Shown here: positions 17,951 to 26,755 of the stretch, in pieces | Layout of the letters: the number at the start of each line of letters is the position of its first letter | Position numbering within the stretch: the first letter of the stretch is position 1 | NCBI GenBank assembly: GCA_024648695.1 | Contig: JACAVV010000018.1 | Location: forward strand, 33,643-97,642 | Direction of reading: 5' to 3' | Length of the DNA: 64,000 nucleotides | From: Nitrospina sp. | Lineage (GTDB): Bacteria; Nitrospinota; Nitrospinia; Nitrospinales; JACRGP01 | Notes under the pieces: generated by a model | The model's input: only the letters and a program-made list of their open reading frames with translations | Told to the model about the DNA's origin: nothing | Databases searched by the model: none | Translations under genes and position numbers: made by a program

Positions 17951-17969
17951 GAGAATGATAATCATTATT
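17951..17969. promoter_or_regulatory. Fur box upstream of the DUF2325 gene
   Basis: GAGAATGATAATCATTATT differs from the 19-bp Fur consensus at only two positions. It lies 45 bp before the ATG at 18015. Confidence 0.85.
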
Positions 17970-18014
17970 GATATTAATTGATTGCCGCTACAGGCAATTT
18001 TGGAGGTTCTATAA

Positions 18015-18299
18015 ATGAGTATTGGAATTTTAGGTGGTTTGGATCGTTTGAAAAGAAATTATGAAAAAGAGGGGCGGGACCGGGGATACAAGGTCAAGGT
18101 GTTTGGTCAACGGGTTCCAAATCTTTTGCAACGTCTATCCGGGGTGAATGGCATTGTACTCTTTACCGGTATGGTATCGCATCCTTTAGCGATGGAAGCC
18201 ATTCGGTTTGCCAAGCAAAATAACATTCCGGTAGAGCGAACTCATTCCAGCGGTATGTCCGGATTCAAAAAGTGCCTGGACGAAATATCACTCTTTTGA
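18015..18299 (+). CDS. DUF2325 family protein
   Basis: 94 residues with a TGGAGG ribosome site. The sequence (start GILGGLDRLKRNYE, later GIVLFTGMVSHPLAMEAIRFAKQNNIPVERTHSSG) fits the DUF2325 family of small Rossmann-like proteins. These are often found next to iron or metal transport genes; no reaction is known. Two features suggest iron control here: a near-consensus Fur box directly upstream, and neighbours fur, a [2Fe-2S] protein and a porin. Confidence 0.7.
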   Translation: MSIGILGGLDRLKRNYEKEGRDRGYKVKVFGQRVPNLLQRLSGVNGIVLFTGMVSHPLAMEAIRFAKQNNIPVERTHSSGMSGFKKCLDEISLF

Positions 18300-18410
18300 A
18301 CTATAATTTTTAATACTATTCTCATTATTTAAGGGTAAGGCAATGCATAGGTTGATGGTGGGATTATTTATATAGTTCTGTTTTTTTATTGAAAAAAAGC
18401 TGAATTTCTA

Positions 18411-18456
18411 TTGACAAACTTAATGCATTGTTTTAAAAATGAGAACCATTTTCAAA
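18411..18456 (+). promoter_or_regulatory. Promoter and Fur box of the porin gene
   Basis: Perfect -35 TTGACA at 18411-18416 with an A/T-rich -10 about 17 bp later, overlapped by the Fur-box-like AATGAGAACCATTTTCAAA at 18438-18456. A weaker half-box (ATTCTCATT) lies at about 18318-18326. Leader to the ATG at 18592 is about 135 nt. Confidence 0.7.
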
Positions 18457-18591
18457 ATTAAATTGTTTTTTGTGTTTGATGGAAGCTACCCTGGGTTAGG
18501 GTAATACTTTAAAAAAATAAGTTCTCTTTCCTGAGGAGAGAGCGCTTTAGTTAAATTTCGTTTACAAACTTTGACGAGGAGAAAAGGTTTA

Positions 18592-19869
18592 ATGAACTCT
18601 ATTAGGTCAATTTTCAGGATTTCTTTAATGAGTTGCCTGATTTTCATGGTTCCTTCCCTTGCGGTGGCCGTGGATGTAACTCAGGAAAAACTCAGTTTGG
18701 AAGAAGTTCAGCAACGTTTGGATATTTTATCTGATGAACTGGACGATCTGGCTTCCGGAAATTTAGCCAGCGGATCCCAGGGTTTTAGAACCAACGTGTT
18801 TGGTTACGGTGAATTGCACTACACGAATTTTACGGACGGTAGCAATTTTGATAGATTTGACAAGCATCGTTTTGTATTAGGTGTTTATTCTCGAATTGCA
18901 GATTGGATCCAGCTAAACGCCGAATTGGATTATGAGCATGCGGGTCAACAAATTGAATTTGAATTGGGCTATCTGGATTTTCTTTTCAGTCCCAAATTCA
19001 ACTTTCGTGCTGGTGTTGTCCTTGTACCCGTTGGTTTCATAAACGAATACCACGAGCCTAACCTGTATTGGACGGTGGAGCGTCCTGTGTTACAAAACCG
19101 GGTCATTCCTACCAGTTGGCAAGGGTCGGGTGCCGGGTTCTGGGGAACTCCGATTCCAGGGTTCAACTACCGCTTTTATATTTTAAACGCTGTACAGTCC
19201 ATTCGCCCTACCAATTGTACAAATGGTTCTGGTGTTGGAAACGGTGGAAACTGCGGACGTTTTCAGGGCTCCAGTGGTATTCGGAGCGGTCGATTGCAGG
19301 CTAACAACGCCATCGGTGAGGATTTTGCGTTCACCGGGCGCCTGGAATACAGCAATTCCCGTATTCCTGGTTTGCAACTTGGGTTTTCCTGGTACACTGC
19401 TGAAACCACCCACGATATTATCGATGAAGGTGGACGGACCACTTTACTGGAAGGTGATGTGAAATACCGGAGAAAATGGTTCGAAATGAATGCCACTGTA
19501 GTTAACATTGATATTGGCGATGCTCAGGAACTCAATGAATTCGCTTTTGCTGAAGGAACCAATAGCGGTGTTATTCCGGAGCAAATATTTGGATACAATA
19601 TCCAAGTAGGAGTTCATCTCTTACAATTATTAAAAATGAGAACCCAGCATGATGTAGTTCCGTATATTTTTTGGGAGGATATCGACCTTCATAAAGATGT
19701 TCCAGATGGGTTTGCAAAGAATGAAGTCAGGAATATGGATATTATTACAGCGGGAATCGCCTACTTGCCGGTTCCTCAAGTATCCCTGAAACTGGACTTC
19801 ACAAACACCAATTTTGGAAATGGTACTCATGAGAATAAGCTAGGTATGGCGGTTTCTTATTTGTATTGA
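18592..19869 (+). CDS. Fur-regulated outer-membrane porin
   Basis: 425 residues from ATG 18592 (GAGGAG ribosome site 8 nt upstream). Signal peptide to about residue 27 (SLAVA), then a short coiled coil (LSLEEVQQRLDILSDELDDL), typical of the periplasmic anchor of phosphate/carbohydrate-selective porins of the OprP/OprO type, then alternating aromatic-polar beta strands to the C-terminus, which ends in an aromatic residue (VSYLY), the usual barrel-insertion signal. Controlled by a promoter with Fur box. It probably imports an iron-related solute under iron limitation (inference); substrate unknown. Followed by a strong terminator. Confidence 0.78.
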   Translation: MNSIRSIFRISLMSCLIFMVPSLAVAVDVTQEKLSLEEVQQRLDILSDELDDLASGNLASGSQGFRTNVFGYGELHYTNFTDGSNFDRFDKHRFVLGVYSRIADWIQLNAELDYEHAGQQIEFELGYLDFLFSPKFNFRAGVVLVPVGFINEYHEPNLYWTVERPVLQNRVIPTSWQGSGAGFWGTPIPGFNYRFYILNAVQSIRPTNCTNGSGVGNGGNCGRFQGSSGIRSGRLQANNAIGEDFAFTGRLEYSNSRIPGLQLGFSWYTAETTHDIIDEGGRTTLLEGDVKYRRKWFEMNATVVNIDIGDAQELNEFAFAEGTNSGVIPEQIFGYNIQVGVHLLQLLKMRTQHDVVPYIFWEDIDLHKDVPDGFAKNEVRNMDIITAGIAYLPVPQVSLKLDFTNTNFGNGTHENKLGMAVSYLY

Positions 19870-19896
19870 TTTCAATGTTGTACCACCTCCTTGTCT

Positions 19897-19940
19897 AGAT
19901 GGGCTCTTCCCTTTTTGGGGAGGAGCCCATCTTGTTATTT
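19897..19940 (+). terminator. Rho-independent terminator after the porin gene
   Basis: Ten-bp stem AGATGGGCTC / GAGCCCATCT with further pairing (TTCCC/GGGGA) and a T-rich tail (TTGTTATTT), 28 bp after the porin stop. Confidence 0.8.
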
Positions 19941-20031
19941 GAGGGAAAAACAACTATTATGGACTACGCAATATCTTTTGATTTCCAAATTCAACTCTCC
20001 GAGTTTCCTGAAATTTTTCCGGACAATTATT

Positions 20032-20616
20032 TTGAATTTTTCCAGTTCCAAATTTAGTAAGGTTGGTTGTTTTTTGCTTTTGTGGCTATTTTTGGTGCCA
20101 CAGGACTTTTTATTTGCCCAGGCTGTGGAGAAAAAGGTTTTGCGCCTTCAGGTTTTCCTGACTAAAAAGGAAGCCCTTGATCTGGCTTTTCCGGGCGCTG
20201 ATGAAATATTAAAAAAGAAGTATTGGTTGAAAGACGAGCACCGCGAGGCAATTGGAAAATTATGCCAACAAAAAATTGATGATCGTCGGATTACCTATTA
20301 TATTGGGAAAAAAGCGGGCAATATAATGGGCTATATGGTCATTGATCACAGAATCGGTAAAAACTACCCGATTACTTATATGGTGGTCATTAATCCCGAC
20401 GGCACCGTGCGGGATGTCGAAATTATGGTGTACAGGGAACCGCATGGGTGGGAGGTTCGGTTTGAGACATTTATGCGCCAGTTTTTTGGAAAAAATGTAG
20501 ATTCCGATTTTAACGATATCACCTCCATTACGGGAGCGACCTTATCGGTAAACTCCATGCGAGCAAGCGTCTATAAAGCGGTTTCTGCCTTTAAGGTGCT
20601 GGTATTGGATCAGTAG
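20032..20616 (+). CDS. FMN-binding domain protein, exported
   Basis: Start is uncertain. The frame is open from about 19891 through the porin terminator, but has no ATG; TTG at 20032 (used here, about 194 residues) precedes a good signal sequence (CFLLLWLFLVPQDFLFAQA). TTG at 19978 is an alternative. The mature part matches the FMN-binding fold of RnfG/NqrC: YMVIDHRIGKNYPITYMVVINPDG, then ITSITGATLSVNSM, where the Thr of TGAT is the usual covalent FMN site. Likely a periplasmic electron carrier, placed directly after the Fur-regulated porin, which hints at extracytoplasmic metal reduction (inference). Confidence 0.75.
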   Translation: MNFSSSKFSKVGCFLLLWLFLVPQDFLFAQAVEKKVLRLQVFLTKKEALDLAFPGADEILKKKYWLKDEHREAIGKLCQQKIDDRRITYYIGKKAGNIMGYMVIDHRIGKNYPITYMVVINPDGTVRDVEIMVYREPHGWEVRFETFMRQFFGKNVDSDFNDITSITGATLSVNSMRASVYKAVSAFKVLVLDQ

Positions 20617-20705
20617 TTCCCAGAGGGGTAAGGCCTTTCACTGGATTTAAGTTATGTATTATCTGGAACCTTGTTTCAATCTTCATAACAGGGAAAAAAC
20701 GTTTT

Positions 20706-22445
20706 TTAGAGAGGAGCGCCTTGCTTTTCAGGCAGGTAAATTTGAAATTTGGTGCCATGGGGCGACCGGTTTTTAACAGTCATTTTGCCTCCATGACGGA
20801 CTATTATCTTATTACAAATGGTAAGACCCAGTCCAGTTCCTTCATATTCCATTCTATTGTGTAGTCGTTGAAAAGGTTTAAATATTTTATCTATATATTG
20901 TTCATCGATTCCAATACCGTTATCTTCAATTGATATTGCCCATTCTCCGTTTCCGTCCATTGAGCTATCCAAAATAACTTCAGGTGGCACTCCTTCGCGT
21001 GAATATTTCAAAGCGTTTCCAATCAGATTTTGAAATAGTTGATGCATTTGGGTAGGGTCCGCTTCCAGCTTTGGCAGGGTTTTTATGGCTACCGAGCCCT
21101 GGCTTCTGGCGATTCGGGTTTCCAGTCCGTTTAATACATTTTTAACCACCATATTGAGATCCACAGATTGAAATAATTGATCTCTTACCCCCAGTCTGGA
21201 ATAAGCCAAAAGGTCTTCTATCAATACTTTCATGGCTTCAGCGGTTTTCCGCATACGGGCTAAATAATCCAGGGTGATCTCGTCTGCATCCCCGAGTTTT
21301 GCGGCAATCATATCCCCGAATGTAATAATTTTTCTTAAAGGTTCCTGAAGGTCGTGGGATGCCACTAGAGTAAAGTCCTCCAACTCACTGGAATATTTTG
21401 AGAGGTTTTCTTCAGATCGTTTTAGTTCGATGGCGACGCCAGCAACGTAAGCACAACATTGGACGATTTCCAACTCCAATTCAGTGGCGGGTTGTTTCTT
21501 TGAAAAGGTAAGAGCAAACGTCCCCAGCACTCTTTCTTTGGAGTCCAGGATGGGTGCTGAAAAACAGGATTTTAATCCCTGGGTCTGTGCAAAGTCTTTA
21601 AACGCCTCCCAACGGGGATCCGTACTGATATCCTCCACAATAACCAATTCTTTAGTATAGGCCGCTGTACCACAGGATCCTGCCAGGGGGCCAATGACTA
21701 ATCCATTAAAGGCGTCTTTAACCTCCTTGGAAAAGCTGGGTGTCGACCCATCGATCAATCGTGTTCCACAATTGTCCAACAACAAAATGGAGGCAAATGC
21801 ATTTTCTACAAAACCTTCCGCTCCCAGGGTCAGGTAATCAAAAATTTCACCCAACGGCTTCCCGGAAGCCAATTTGTTTAAAACCTCTTTCTGGCATTCT
21901 AAAAAGCTGTGGAGTTGGTTCAATCTTTTTGTTGCAACCTGCTTTTCTCCCATTAATTGTTCAATGACTTTATCTTTGGTCAGGCCATTGAGATGACTCT
22001 CAATCTGCTCCTTGCCTTGAAGAAGAAGTTTCTCCGCGTTTATTACAAAAAATTTTTCTTTATCATCCTGAATGCAAAGGACACCAAAAAGTCTTCCGTC
22101 CGGCCAAAATAACGGTAAGCCCAAATAGGCAATATTGTTGTTATGGGCAGAAGCCTGAATAGCCCAGATCGGATCCTGAAAAGCATTGGGGATAAAAACC
22201 TTGCATTTTTCCTTCAGGGTCCTTTTGCAATAATGGAAGAGAATGTCTGTATGATCTCCTGAATAGGGGAAAGCTTCAGGTGGAGGCCAGGAGGCAATAA
22301 TCTTGGGATTGGGTTCTTTTGGGATTAATATTCCCGCAAAGGGAATTACCAGAACCTGGGCCAAGGTCTGCAACATTCCTTTCCATTTGTTTAATTGATC
22401 CAGGTTTAGGAGATCTTTGTTAAATTCTTGGGTTACGGTGTCCAT
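20706..22445 (-). CDS. GAF-domain sensor histidine kinase
   Basis: 579 residues without membrane segments, so cytoplasmic. An N-terminal GAF-like domain (about 20-150) and a second GAF domain (about 185-335, FVENAFASILLLDNCGTRLIDG ... PILDSKERVLGTFALTF) precede the phosphoacceptor domain with the H-box SHDLQEPLRKI (His about 364) and a HATPase domain (N-box NLIGNALKYS, G1 EDNGIGID, G2 GTGLGL). The H-box is the phytochrome-like/cyanobacterial type. No PAS domain, chromophore cysteine or adjacent response regulator was found, so it is an orphan kinase with unknown input and output. Confidence 0.88.
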   Translation of the reverse strand: MDTVTQEFNKDLLNLDQLNKWKGMLQTLAQVLVIPFAGILIPKEPNPKIIASWPPPEAFPYSGDHTDILFHYCKRTLKEKCKVFIPNAFQDPIWAIQASAHNNNIAYLGLPLFWPDGRLFGVLCIQDDKEKFFVINAEKLLLQGKEQIESHLNGLTKDKVIEQLMGEKQVATKRLNQLHSFLECQKEVLNKLASGKPLGEIFDYLTLGAEGFVENAFASILLLDNCGTRLIDGSTPSFSKEVKDAFNGLVIGPLAGSCGTAAYTKELVIVEDISTDPRWEAFKDFAQTQGLKSCFSAPILDSKERVLGTFALTFSKKQPATELELEIVQCCAYVAGVAIELKRSEENLSKYSSELEDFTLVASHDLQEPLRKIITFGDMIAAKLGDADEITLDYLARMRKTAEAMKVLIEDLLAYSRLGVRDQLFQSVDLNMVVKNVLNGLETRIARSQGSVAIKTLPKLEADPTQMHQLFQNLIGNALKYSREGVPPEVILDSSMDGNGEWAISIEDNGIGIDEQYIDKIFKPFQRLHNRMEYEGTGLGLTICNKIIVRHGGKMTVKNRSPHGTKFQIYLPEKQGAPL

Positions 22446-22616
22446 TTTCTCGGGTGGAATAAATGGAATGCTGGTTTGTTTTGGGAGATATTCCTGAAAA
22501 TACTACAATAAAAATTCCTTAAAGGAAAACTTTTATTCCATGAATTTATTGATTTTAAAAAAGGGAAAGAGTTGGGAATAAATAGTGGTTATTGAACCTG
22601 TTGAAAATTCAATAAC

Positions 22617-23585
22617 TTATTGGCTGGAACAGATTTTCGGGTTGATTTTGGTCAAAGTTTCTTTGTCGCCATACAAACAAAAGCGTTTCTCCATTTTTCG
22701 ACCCTTTAGGGCCTGAGGCAATCTTTCAAAGGCCATTGCGATTGCGATCCAAAACCTTGTTTTGAAGCGAAACAGGTCTCGAATCAAAAACAGAGGAATG
22801 TATATTAAAAATTCCCGGGTCATGTTTTTATCAAGAATATTTTTCCAAACAAACAGGTAGTTATTGCGGGCAGAAGTGAGCCCGATTTGTTTTTTCTTTT
22901 TTTGTCGTGTGATGGTTTGCTGGACTTTGTGATAAGCAATGGATTCAGGTTCATACTCTATCTTCCACCCTCGTTTCAAAGCACGATAAGACAGGTCGAT
23001 TTCTTCATAATAAAGTGGATGGTACATGTTGTCGAATCCACCCAGTTCAAGATAACGTTTGCGGTCCACCAAGAATGCGCCACCGCATGCAAACAGGGTC
23101 TGGCTGTCATCGTTGGGCTCCTTTTCGTAAAGGTAAAAGTGGCCCCTTCTGAAATAGCCACCTCGGTTGCCATAGAGAAAAGTGGTCTTGTCAAAACCAA
23201 AAAACTTACCGCTTATTGAAAAGAGGTTTTGGTCCGTTTCAGGGTTTTGAATGGGGTCGAAATGTTTGGCCAGGTGGAAAAGCGCTTTTTCTTCCAGCTT
23301 GATATCATTATTCATTGGCATGACCAATGGAGAATCAGCCATTCTCACAGCATAATTGTTCGCCTCCTGAAACCCCAGATTGTGAGGTGTTTTTTCGCGG
23401 CGCACCCAGGGAAACTCTTTTTCCAAAACAGAAAGACTGTTATCGCAACTGCAATCGTCGATGACCATCACTTCATAAGTGTGGGCGGAATCGAATCGCA
23501 CTGCCTTTTGAATCGTTGGAAGGCATTCTTTCAGGAGCGCTTCTCCATTCCAGTTGGTGATGATCAAAGTGATGTCCGTAGCCAT
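22617..23585 (-). CDS. Family 2 glycosyltransferase
   Basis: 322 residues. GT-A fold signatures: IITNWNGEALLKECLPTI at the N-terminus, VIDDCSCDNS, the metal-binding-like NNDIKLEE, FACGGAFLVDRKRYLELGGFD and YEEIDLSYRALKRGWKI. These fit rhamnosyl-type GT2 enzymes that transfer sugars to polysaccharides or cell-surface glycans. No transmembrane export region is present. It lies 23 nt downstream of another glycosyltransferase gene, with the same orientation, as a likely two- or three-gene operon for surface glycan synthesis. Confidence 0.88.
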   Translation of the reverse strand: MATDITLIITNWNGEALLKECLPTIQKAVRFDSAHTYEVMVIDDCSCDNSLSVLEKEFPWVRREKTPHNLGFQEANNYAVRMADSPLVMPMNNDIKLEEKALFHLAKHFDPIQNPETDQNLFSISGKFFGFDKTTFLYGNRGGYFRRGHFYLYEKEPNDDSQTLFACGGAFLVDRKRYLELGGFDNMYHPLYYEEIDLSYRALKRGWKIEYEPESIAYHKVQQTITRQKKKKQIGLTSARNNYLFVWKNILDKNMTREFLIYIPLFLIRDLFRFKTRFWIAIAMAFERLPQALKGRKMEKRFCLYGDKETLTKINPKICSSQ

Positions 23586-23608
23586 ACAGCCTTTTGATTG
23601 CGAATTCC

Positions 23609-24697
23609 TTAGGATACTGAATGAGCGGATTTGAGCTGACGGTCTATGAGTTCACGCACAGTTTTCTCACCATTCAGGGGTACTTTTCCTTTAACGGAAA
23701 GTTGTTCGGCTTTCTTGAGAGCCGCGGACCAGTCACAGGCCATGAAGGTTTCGAGACCGAATACAATTCCGATCTGGTGGGCATTCAGGTAGTCTTTCAT
23801 AACATCGATTTCAGCGAAACCGAATCGATCGCAGGAGATGACAGGTTTATAATGGGAAAAGGCGGTGGCGAGAGTGGAATATCCTGCCTTGGTGCAAACG
23901 ATGTCTGAACTGGCAACCAGGTCCGGGTATTTGTAACGCGCATCCAAAATGGAAAGGTTGTCAGGGAGGCTGGATAATTCCAGGGGGTCCCGCGTTAAAA
24001 AATGATAATCCTTAAATGCTTCCAATCGTTGCCAGTTTAATTGGGTTGCATCGAATTGGCCGAGATAAATGAACACCAGCTTTTTGTTTTTCAACCTCCC
24101 CTTAAAATCGTCTTCCAGTCGGTCACGAATGTTTTCTCCACGGATTGCGATGAACCCGATTTCCCTGCTTTGCGCGGCCAGGGTACTTTTGAAATGGCAC
24201 TGTGGCATGAGGTGCAAGTCAGCGTGCGGGTATTCCTCCTCCAGCGGTTTGATTAAATCCAAACGTTTCAACTTTTCCAGTTGAGGGAAATAGATGTCGT
24301 GCCAGGTGAAATTACTGATCAATAACGAAGGAATTCTGGAAGCCCCGGCGACTTTGAATGGAAAACTGGGTACGTCTGAAACTACAAGATCCGGTCGCAC
24401 CTCATCGAGCCATGCTTGTTCTTCAACCAATCGTTGAGGGTGATATTTAAGAAACTGTTCCCACGCCCTTATAGTATTTTCCCAATCGATACGAACGAAA
24501 TCTTTTTGCAGGCATCCGGCATCCACTTCCTGAGAAACAACACTGTAATTTCCCTCCAGATAAATTTGAAAAAATTCCGGAGGAATCCGCGTTTTTATAA
24601 CAACCTGATACTTGGTCAGCAGGTTTTTTAAAATGGGAATAGATCGGCTGGCGTGACCGTACCCATGCGAACTGATGTAGTAAGCTATGCGTTTTAT
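23609..24697 (-). CDS. GT-B type glycosyltransferase, HGYGHA family (start uncertain)
   Basis: The conserved N-terminal glycine-rich motif ISSHGYGHASRSIPIL is encoded well upstream of the first in-frame ATG (24526), so the gene must begin earlier. No ATG, GTG or TTG exists in frame between the preceding stop and this motif; ATA at 24697 (used here) or CTG at 24715 are the candidates. Later motifs are DAGCLQKDFVRIDW, LVVSDVPSFPFKVA, NFTWHDIY and the nucleotide-sugar part CTKAGYSTLATAFSHYKPV. The set resembles MurG-like enzymes and the N-terminal domain of L-arabinokinase-type proteins. Substrate unknown. It probably works with the adjacent GT2. Confidence 0.72.
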   Translation of the reverse strand: MKRIAYYISSHGYGHASRSIPILKNLLTKYQVVIKTRIPPEFFQIYLEGNYSVVSQEVDAGCLQKDFVRIDWENTIRAWEQFLKYHPQRLVEEQAWLDEVRPDLVVSDVPSFPFKVAGASRIPSLLISNFTWHDIYFPQLEKLKRLDLIKPLEEEYPHADLHLMPQCHFKSTLAAQSREIGFIAIRGENIRDRLEDDFKGRLKNKKLVFIYLGQFDATQLNWQRLEAFKDYHFLTRDPLELSSLPDNLSILDARYKYPDLVASSDIVCTKAGYSTLATAFSHYKPVISCDRFGFAEIDVMKDYLNAHQIGIVFGLETFMACDWSAALKKAEQLSVKGKVPLNGEKTVRELIDRQLKSAHSVS

Positions 24698-24750
24698 AAG
24701 GGCACCGGATGACAGGAAGTTGGGAAATGGTGGACCGTATTCGTTTCGAA

Positions 24751-25386
24751 CTACTTAACCGGTTTGTAAGTAAAGGAACAGGATTTGCCCAGCTTGGCGA
24801 ACTGGTTTTTCAGATCCAGTTTGACATAATCCTGTCGCGCATTAGCCGGGATTTGGTCATACAGGCAGGCGGTGGCTATGAAGTCCTGTCGACCGAAGCG
24901 AATCAGAAATTCACTGAACCAGCATTTTTTCATTTTATAAGTCCATTCCTTTTCATCCGCCCTTTTATGATCCAGCATAAAGGTAGGCCAGCTATAAATG
25001 TCGTCCACTCGTGGTTGATGGTTTTCGACGAAGGCTTTAAACGAGTTGTCTGATGCTTTTTCCTCAGCAACCTGCTTTTCAATCTCCTCAGCTTTCCATT
25101 TTCTTAAAGCCTCGACGATAGGTTCCCGAGCTTTATCTACCTTGACATTCGCTTCATCTAAAATAATATGGGCATAATAAATAAACAGGCCGATGGTGGT
25201 CAGAAGCTGAATATCCGGTTCCAAAGTATCGCCTTCGTCGAAGTCCCACATCTGGCAAAAACGTTCGCTGATGAGATCTTTATTGATTTCCACTCCGGGA
25301 ACGTCAAGATGGGCTAATATGGCATCGATACGTTCCTTAGCAATGGTTGAGGTTTGAGGGTCGTTGGTGTTCGCATTGTCTTCCAT
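24751..25386 (-). CDS. Hypothetical protein, possibly L-2-amino-thiazoline-4-carboxylate hydrolase-like
   Basis: 211 residues, acidic and soluble, mainly helical. I do not recognise it firmly. The C-terminal part (KMKKCWFSEFLIRFGRQDFIATACLYDQIPANA) weakly resembles the end of the L-2-ATC hydrolase family, where a conserved Cys/Asp pair is typical, but catalytic identity cannot be claimed. It lies directly upstream of the glycosyltransferase pair on the minus strand. Confidence 0.6.
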   Translation of the reverse strand: MEDNANTNDPQTSTIAKERIDAILAHLDVPGVEINKDLISERFCQMWDFDEGDTLEPDIQLLTTIGLFIYYAHIILDEANVKVDKAREPIVEALRKWKAEEIEKQVAEEKASDNSFKAFVENHQPRVDDIYSWPTFMLDHKRADEKEWTYKMKKCWFSEFLIRFGRQDFIATACLYDQIPANARQDYVKLDLKNQFAKLGKSCSFTYKPVK

Positions 25387-25639
25387 AATGGTTCGGGTCT
25401 TTCCTGGGCAAATAGATTTTAGGTATTATATGTTGGACGGTTAAAGTACCGTAAACGAATTCACTTTTATTTCCATTAAAAGTACCATATTCGCAAGTTC
25501 AATAGCAAGCTGGCAAAAGCCTTGGACCACGTGTTAAAAGTTGTTAATGGGGTTATAATAAATGATTTTTTAGCCCCTGATCGGCACCAATTGGGAGGTT
25601 GGTCTTTGTTAAGGAAAATTATTTGTTGAAAGGGATTGC

Positions 25640-26746
25640 ATGCCCGTTTTTGATATTGTCATTATTGGAGCCGGAGTCATAGGTTACAGCATCGCCTTTC
25701 GGTTGAAGCAGACTCGACCGGAATTACGAATCGCTCTCCTTGGTGACAAGGTAAATTCTCACATGGCCAGTCGTGCCGCCGCAGGGATGTTGGCTCCTTA
25801 TGGGGAATGCGAACAAGGTGATCGGTTTTTTCATTTTTGCCATGACTCTCTGAAACAGTATCCGCAGTTTGTAAAGGAATTGATGGAAGTGAGCGGGGTT
25901 CCCGTTTATATATCAATGGCAGGATCTATTCTGCCCTCCATTTCCTATTCTCATTGCTGGGATGAACGGTTGCAGTTTTTTCGAAGCGAGGGGATAAGTC
26001 ATGAAATTTGGTCCAGGCAAACTCTGAATGAAAAGGTTCCATTACTATCCTCAAAAATATTTGAGGCTATCTGGGTTGCGGAAGGGCAGGTCAATAATAG
26101 GCAAATGCACGATGCACTGGTCGCCGCCACGGAAAAGCTGGGCGTTCATTTGATCCCGGACACGGTGACCGGATTCCAAAAGGATGAATCGCTTGTGAGG
26201 TCGGCTGTGACCGATTCGAAAGAGGTGATCGGAAAAAAATTCGTACTGGCCAGTGGTAGTTGGGCGGCGTCTTTGGCTCAGGGTCTGGGAGTGAATTTTC
26301 CAATGAAACCCGTCAAAGGGCAAATGTGTCGCCTGCAAATGTCATCAAAAGATCTTGCCTTTACCATTCATGGTATTTTGACTTACATCGCTCCCTGGGG
26401 AGAAGGTGAAGGGTTCGTGATTGGCTCAACGATGGAAGATAAAGGTTTTGATTCCAGCATTGAAGAGGAAGTGATCCAGGGTTTGATTGACCGCGCGTCA
26501 GAAATTCTACCCTGCCTGAAGGATGCACCCGTGATGGAAACCTGGGTCGGGTTTCGCCCCGCCGCCGAGGACAAGATGCCTGTTATGGGAAAAAGCGGAA
26601 CATTTGAAAATCTGTATTACTCAAGCGGACATTTCCGCAACGGTATTTTGCAAACACCCGCTCAGGCCGATTATATGTCCGCCTGCATTCTGGGCACTCT
26701 GGAAAACGAAATTCCGGAATTCGCTCCTTCGCGTTTTAACCTCTAA
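25640..26746 (+). CDS. thiO: FAD-dependent glycine oxidase-like protein ThiO
   Basis: 368 residues with an AAAGGG ribosome site. The N-terminal FAD-binding dinucleotide fold is IIGAGVIGYSIAFRL; a DAO-family core follows (ASRAAAGMLAPYGE, LASGSWAASLA, PVKGQMCRLQM, TWVGFRPAAEDKMPVMG, YYSSGHFRNGILQTPAQADY). The SGHFRNGI block and length fit ThiO, which oxidises glycine to the imine needed for thiazole synthesis in thiamine production. No other thi gene is adjacent; it is followed after 9 nt by bioA, so cofactor genes seem to be grouped. Another DAO-family specificity remains possible. Confidence 0.8.
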   Translation: MPVFDIVIIGAGVIGYSIAFRLKQTRPELRIALLGDKVNSHMASRAAAGMLAPYGECEQGDRFFHFCHDSLKQYPQFVKELMEVSGVPVYISMAGSILPSISYSHCWDERLQFFRSEGISHEIWSRQTLNEKVPLLSSKIFEAIWVAEGQVNNRQMHDALVAATEKLGVHLIPDTVTGFQKDESLVRSAVTDSKEVIGKKFVLASGSWAASLAQGLGVNFPMKPVKGQMCRLQMSSKDLAFTIHGILTYIAPWGEGEGFVIGSTMEDKGFDSSIEEEVIQGLIDRASEILPCLKDAPVMETWVGFRPAAEDKMPVMGKSGTFENLYYSSGHFRNGILQTPAQADYMSACILGTLENEIPEFAPSRFNL

Positions 26747-26755
26747 GGATCTTCC

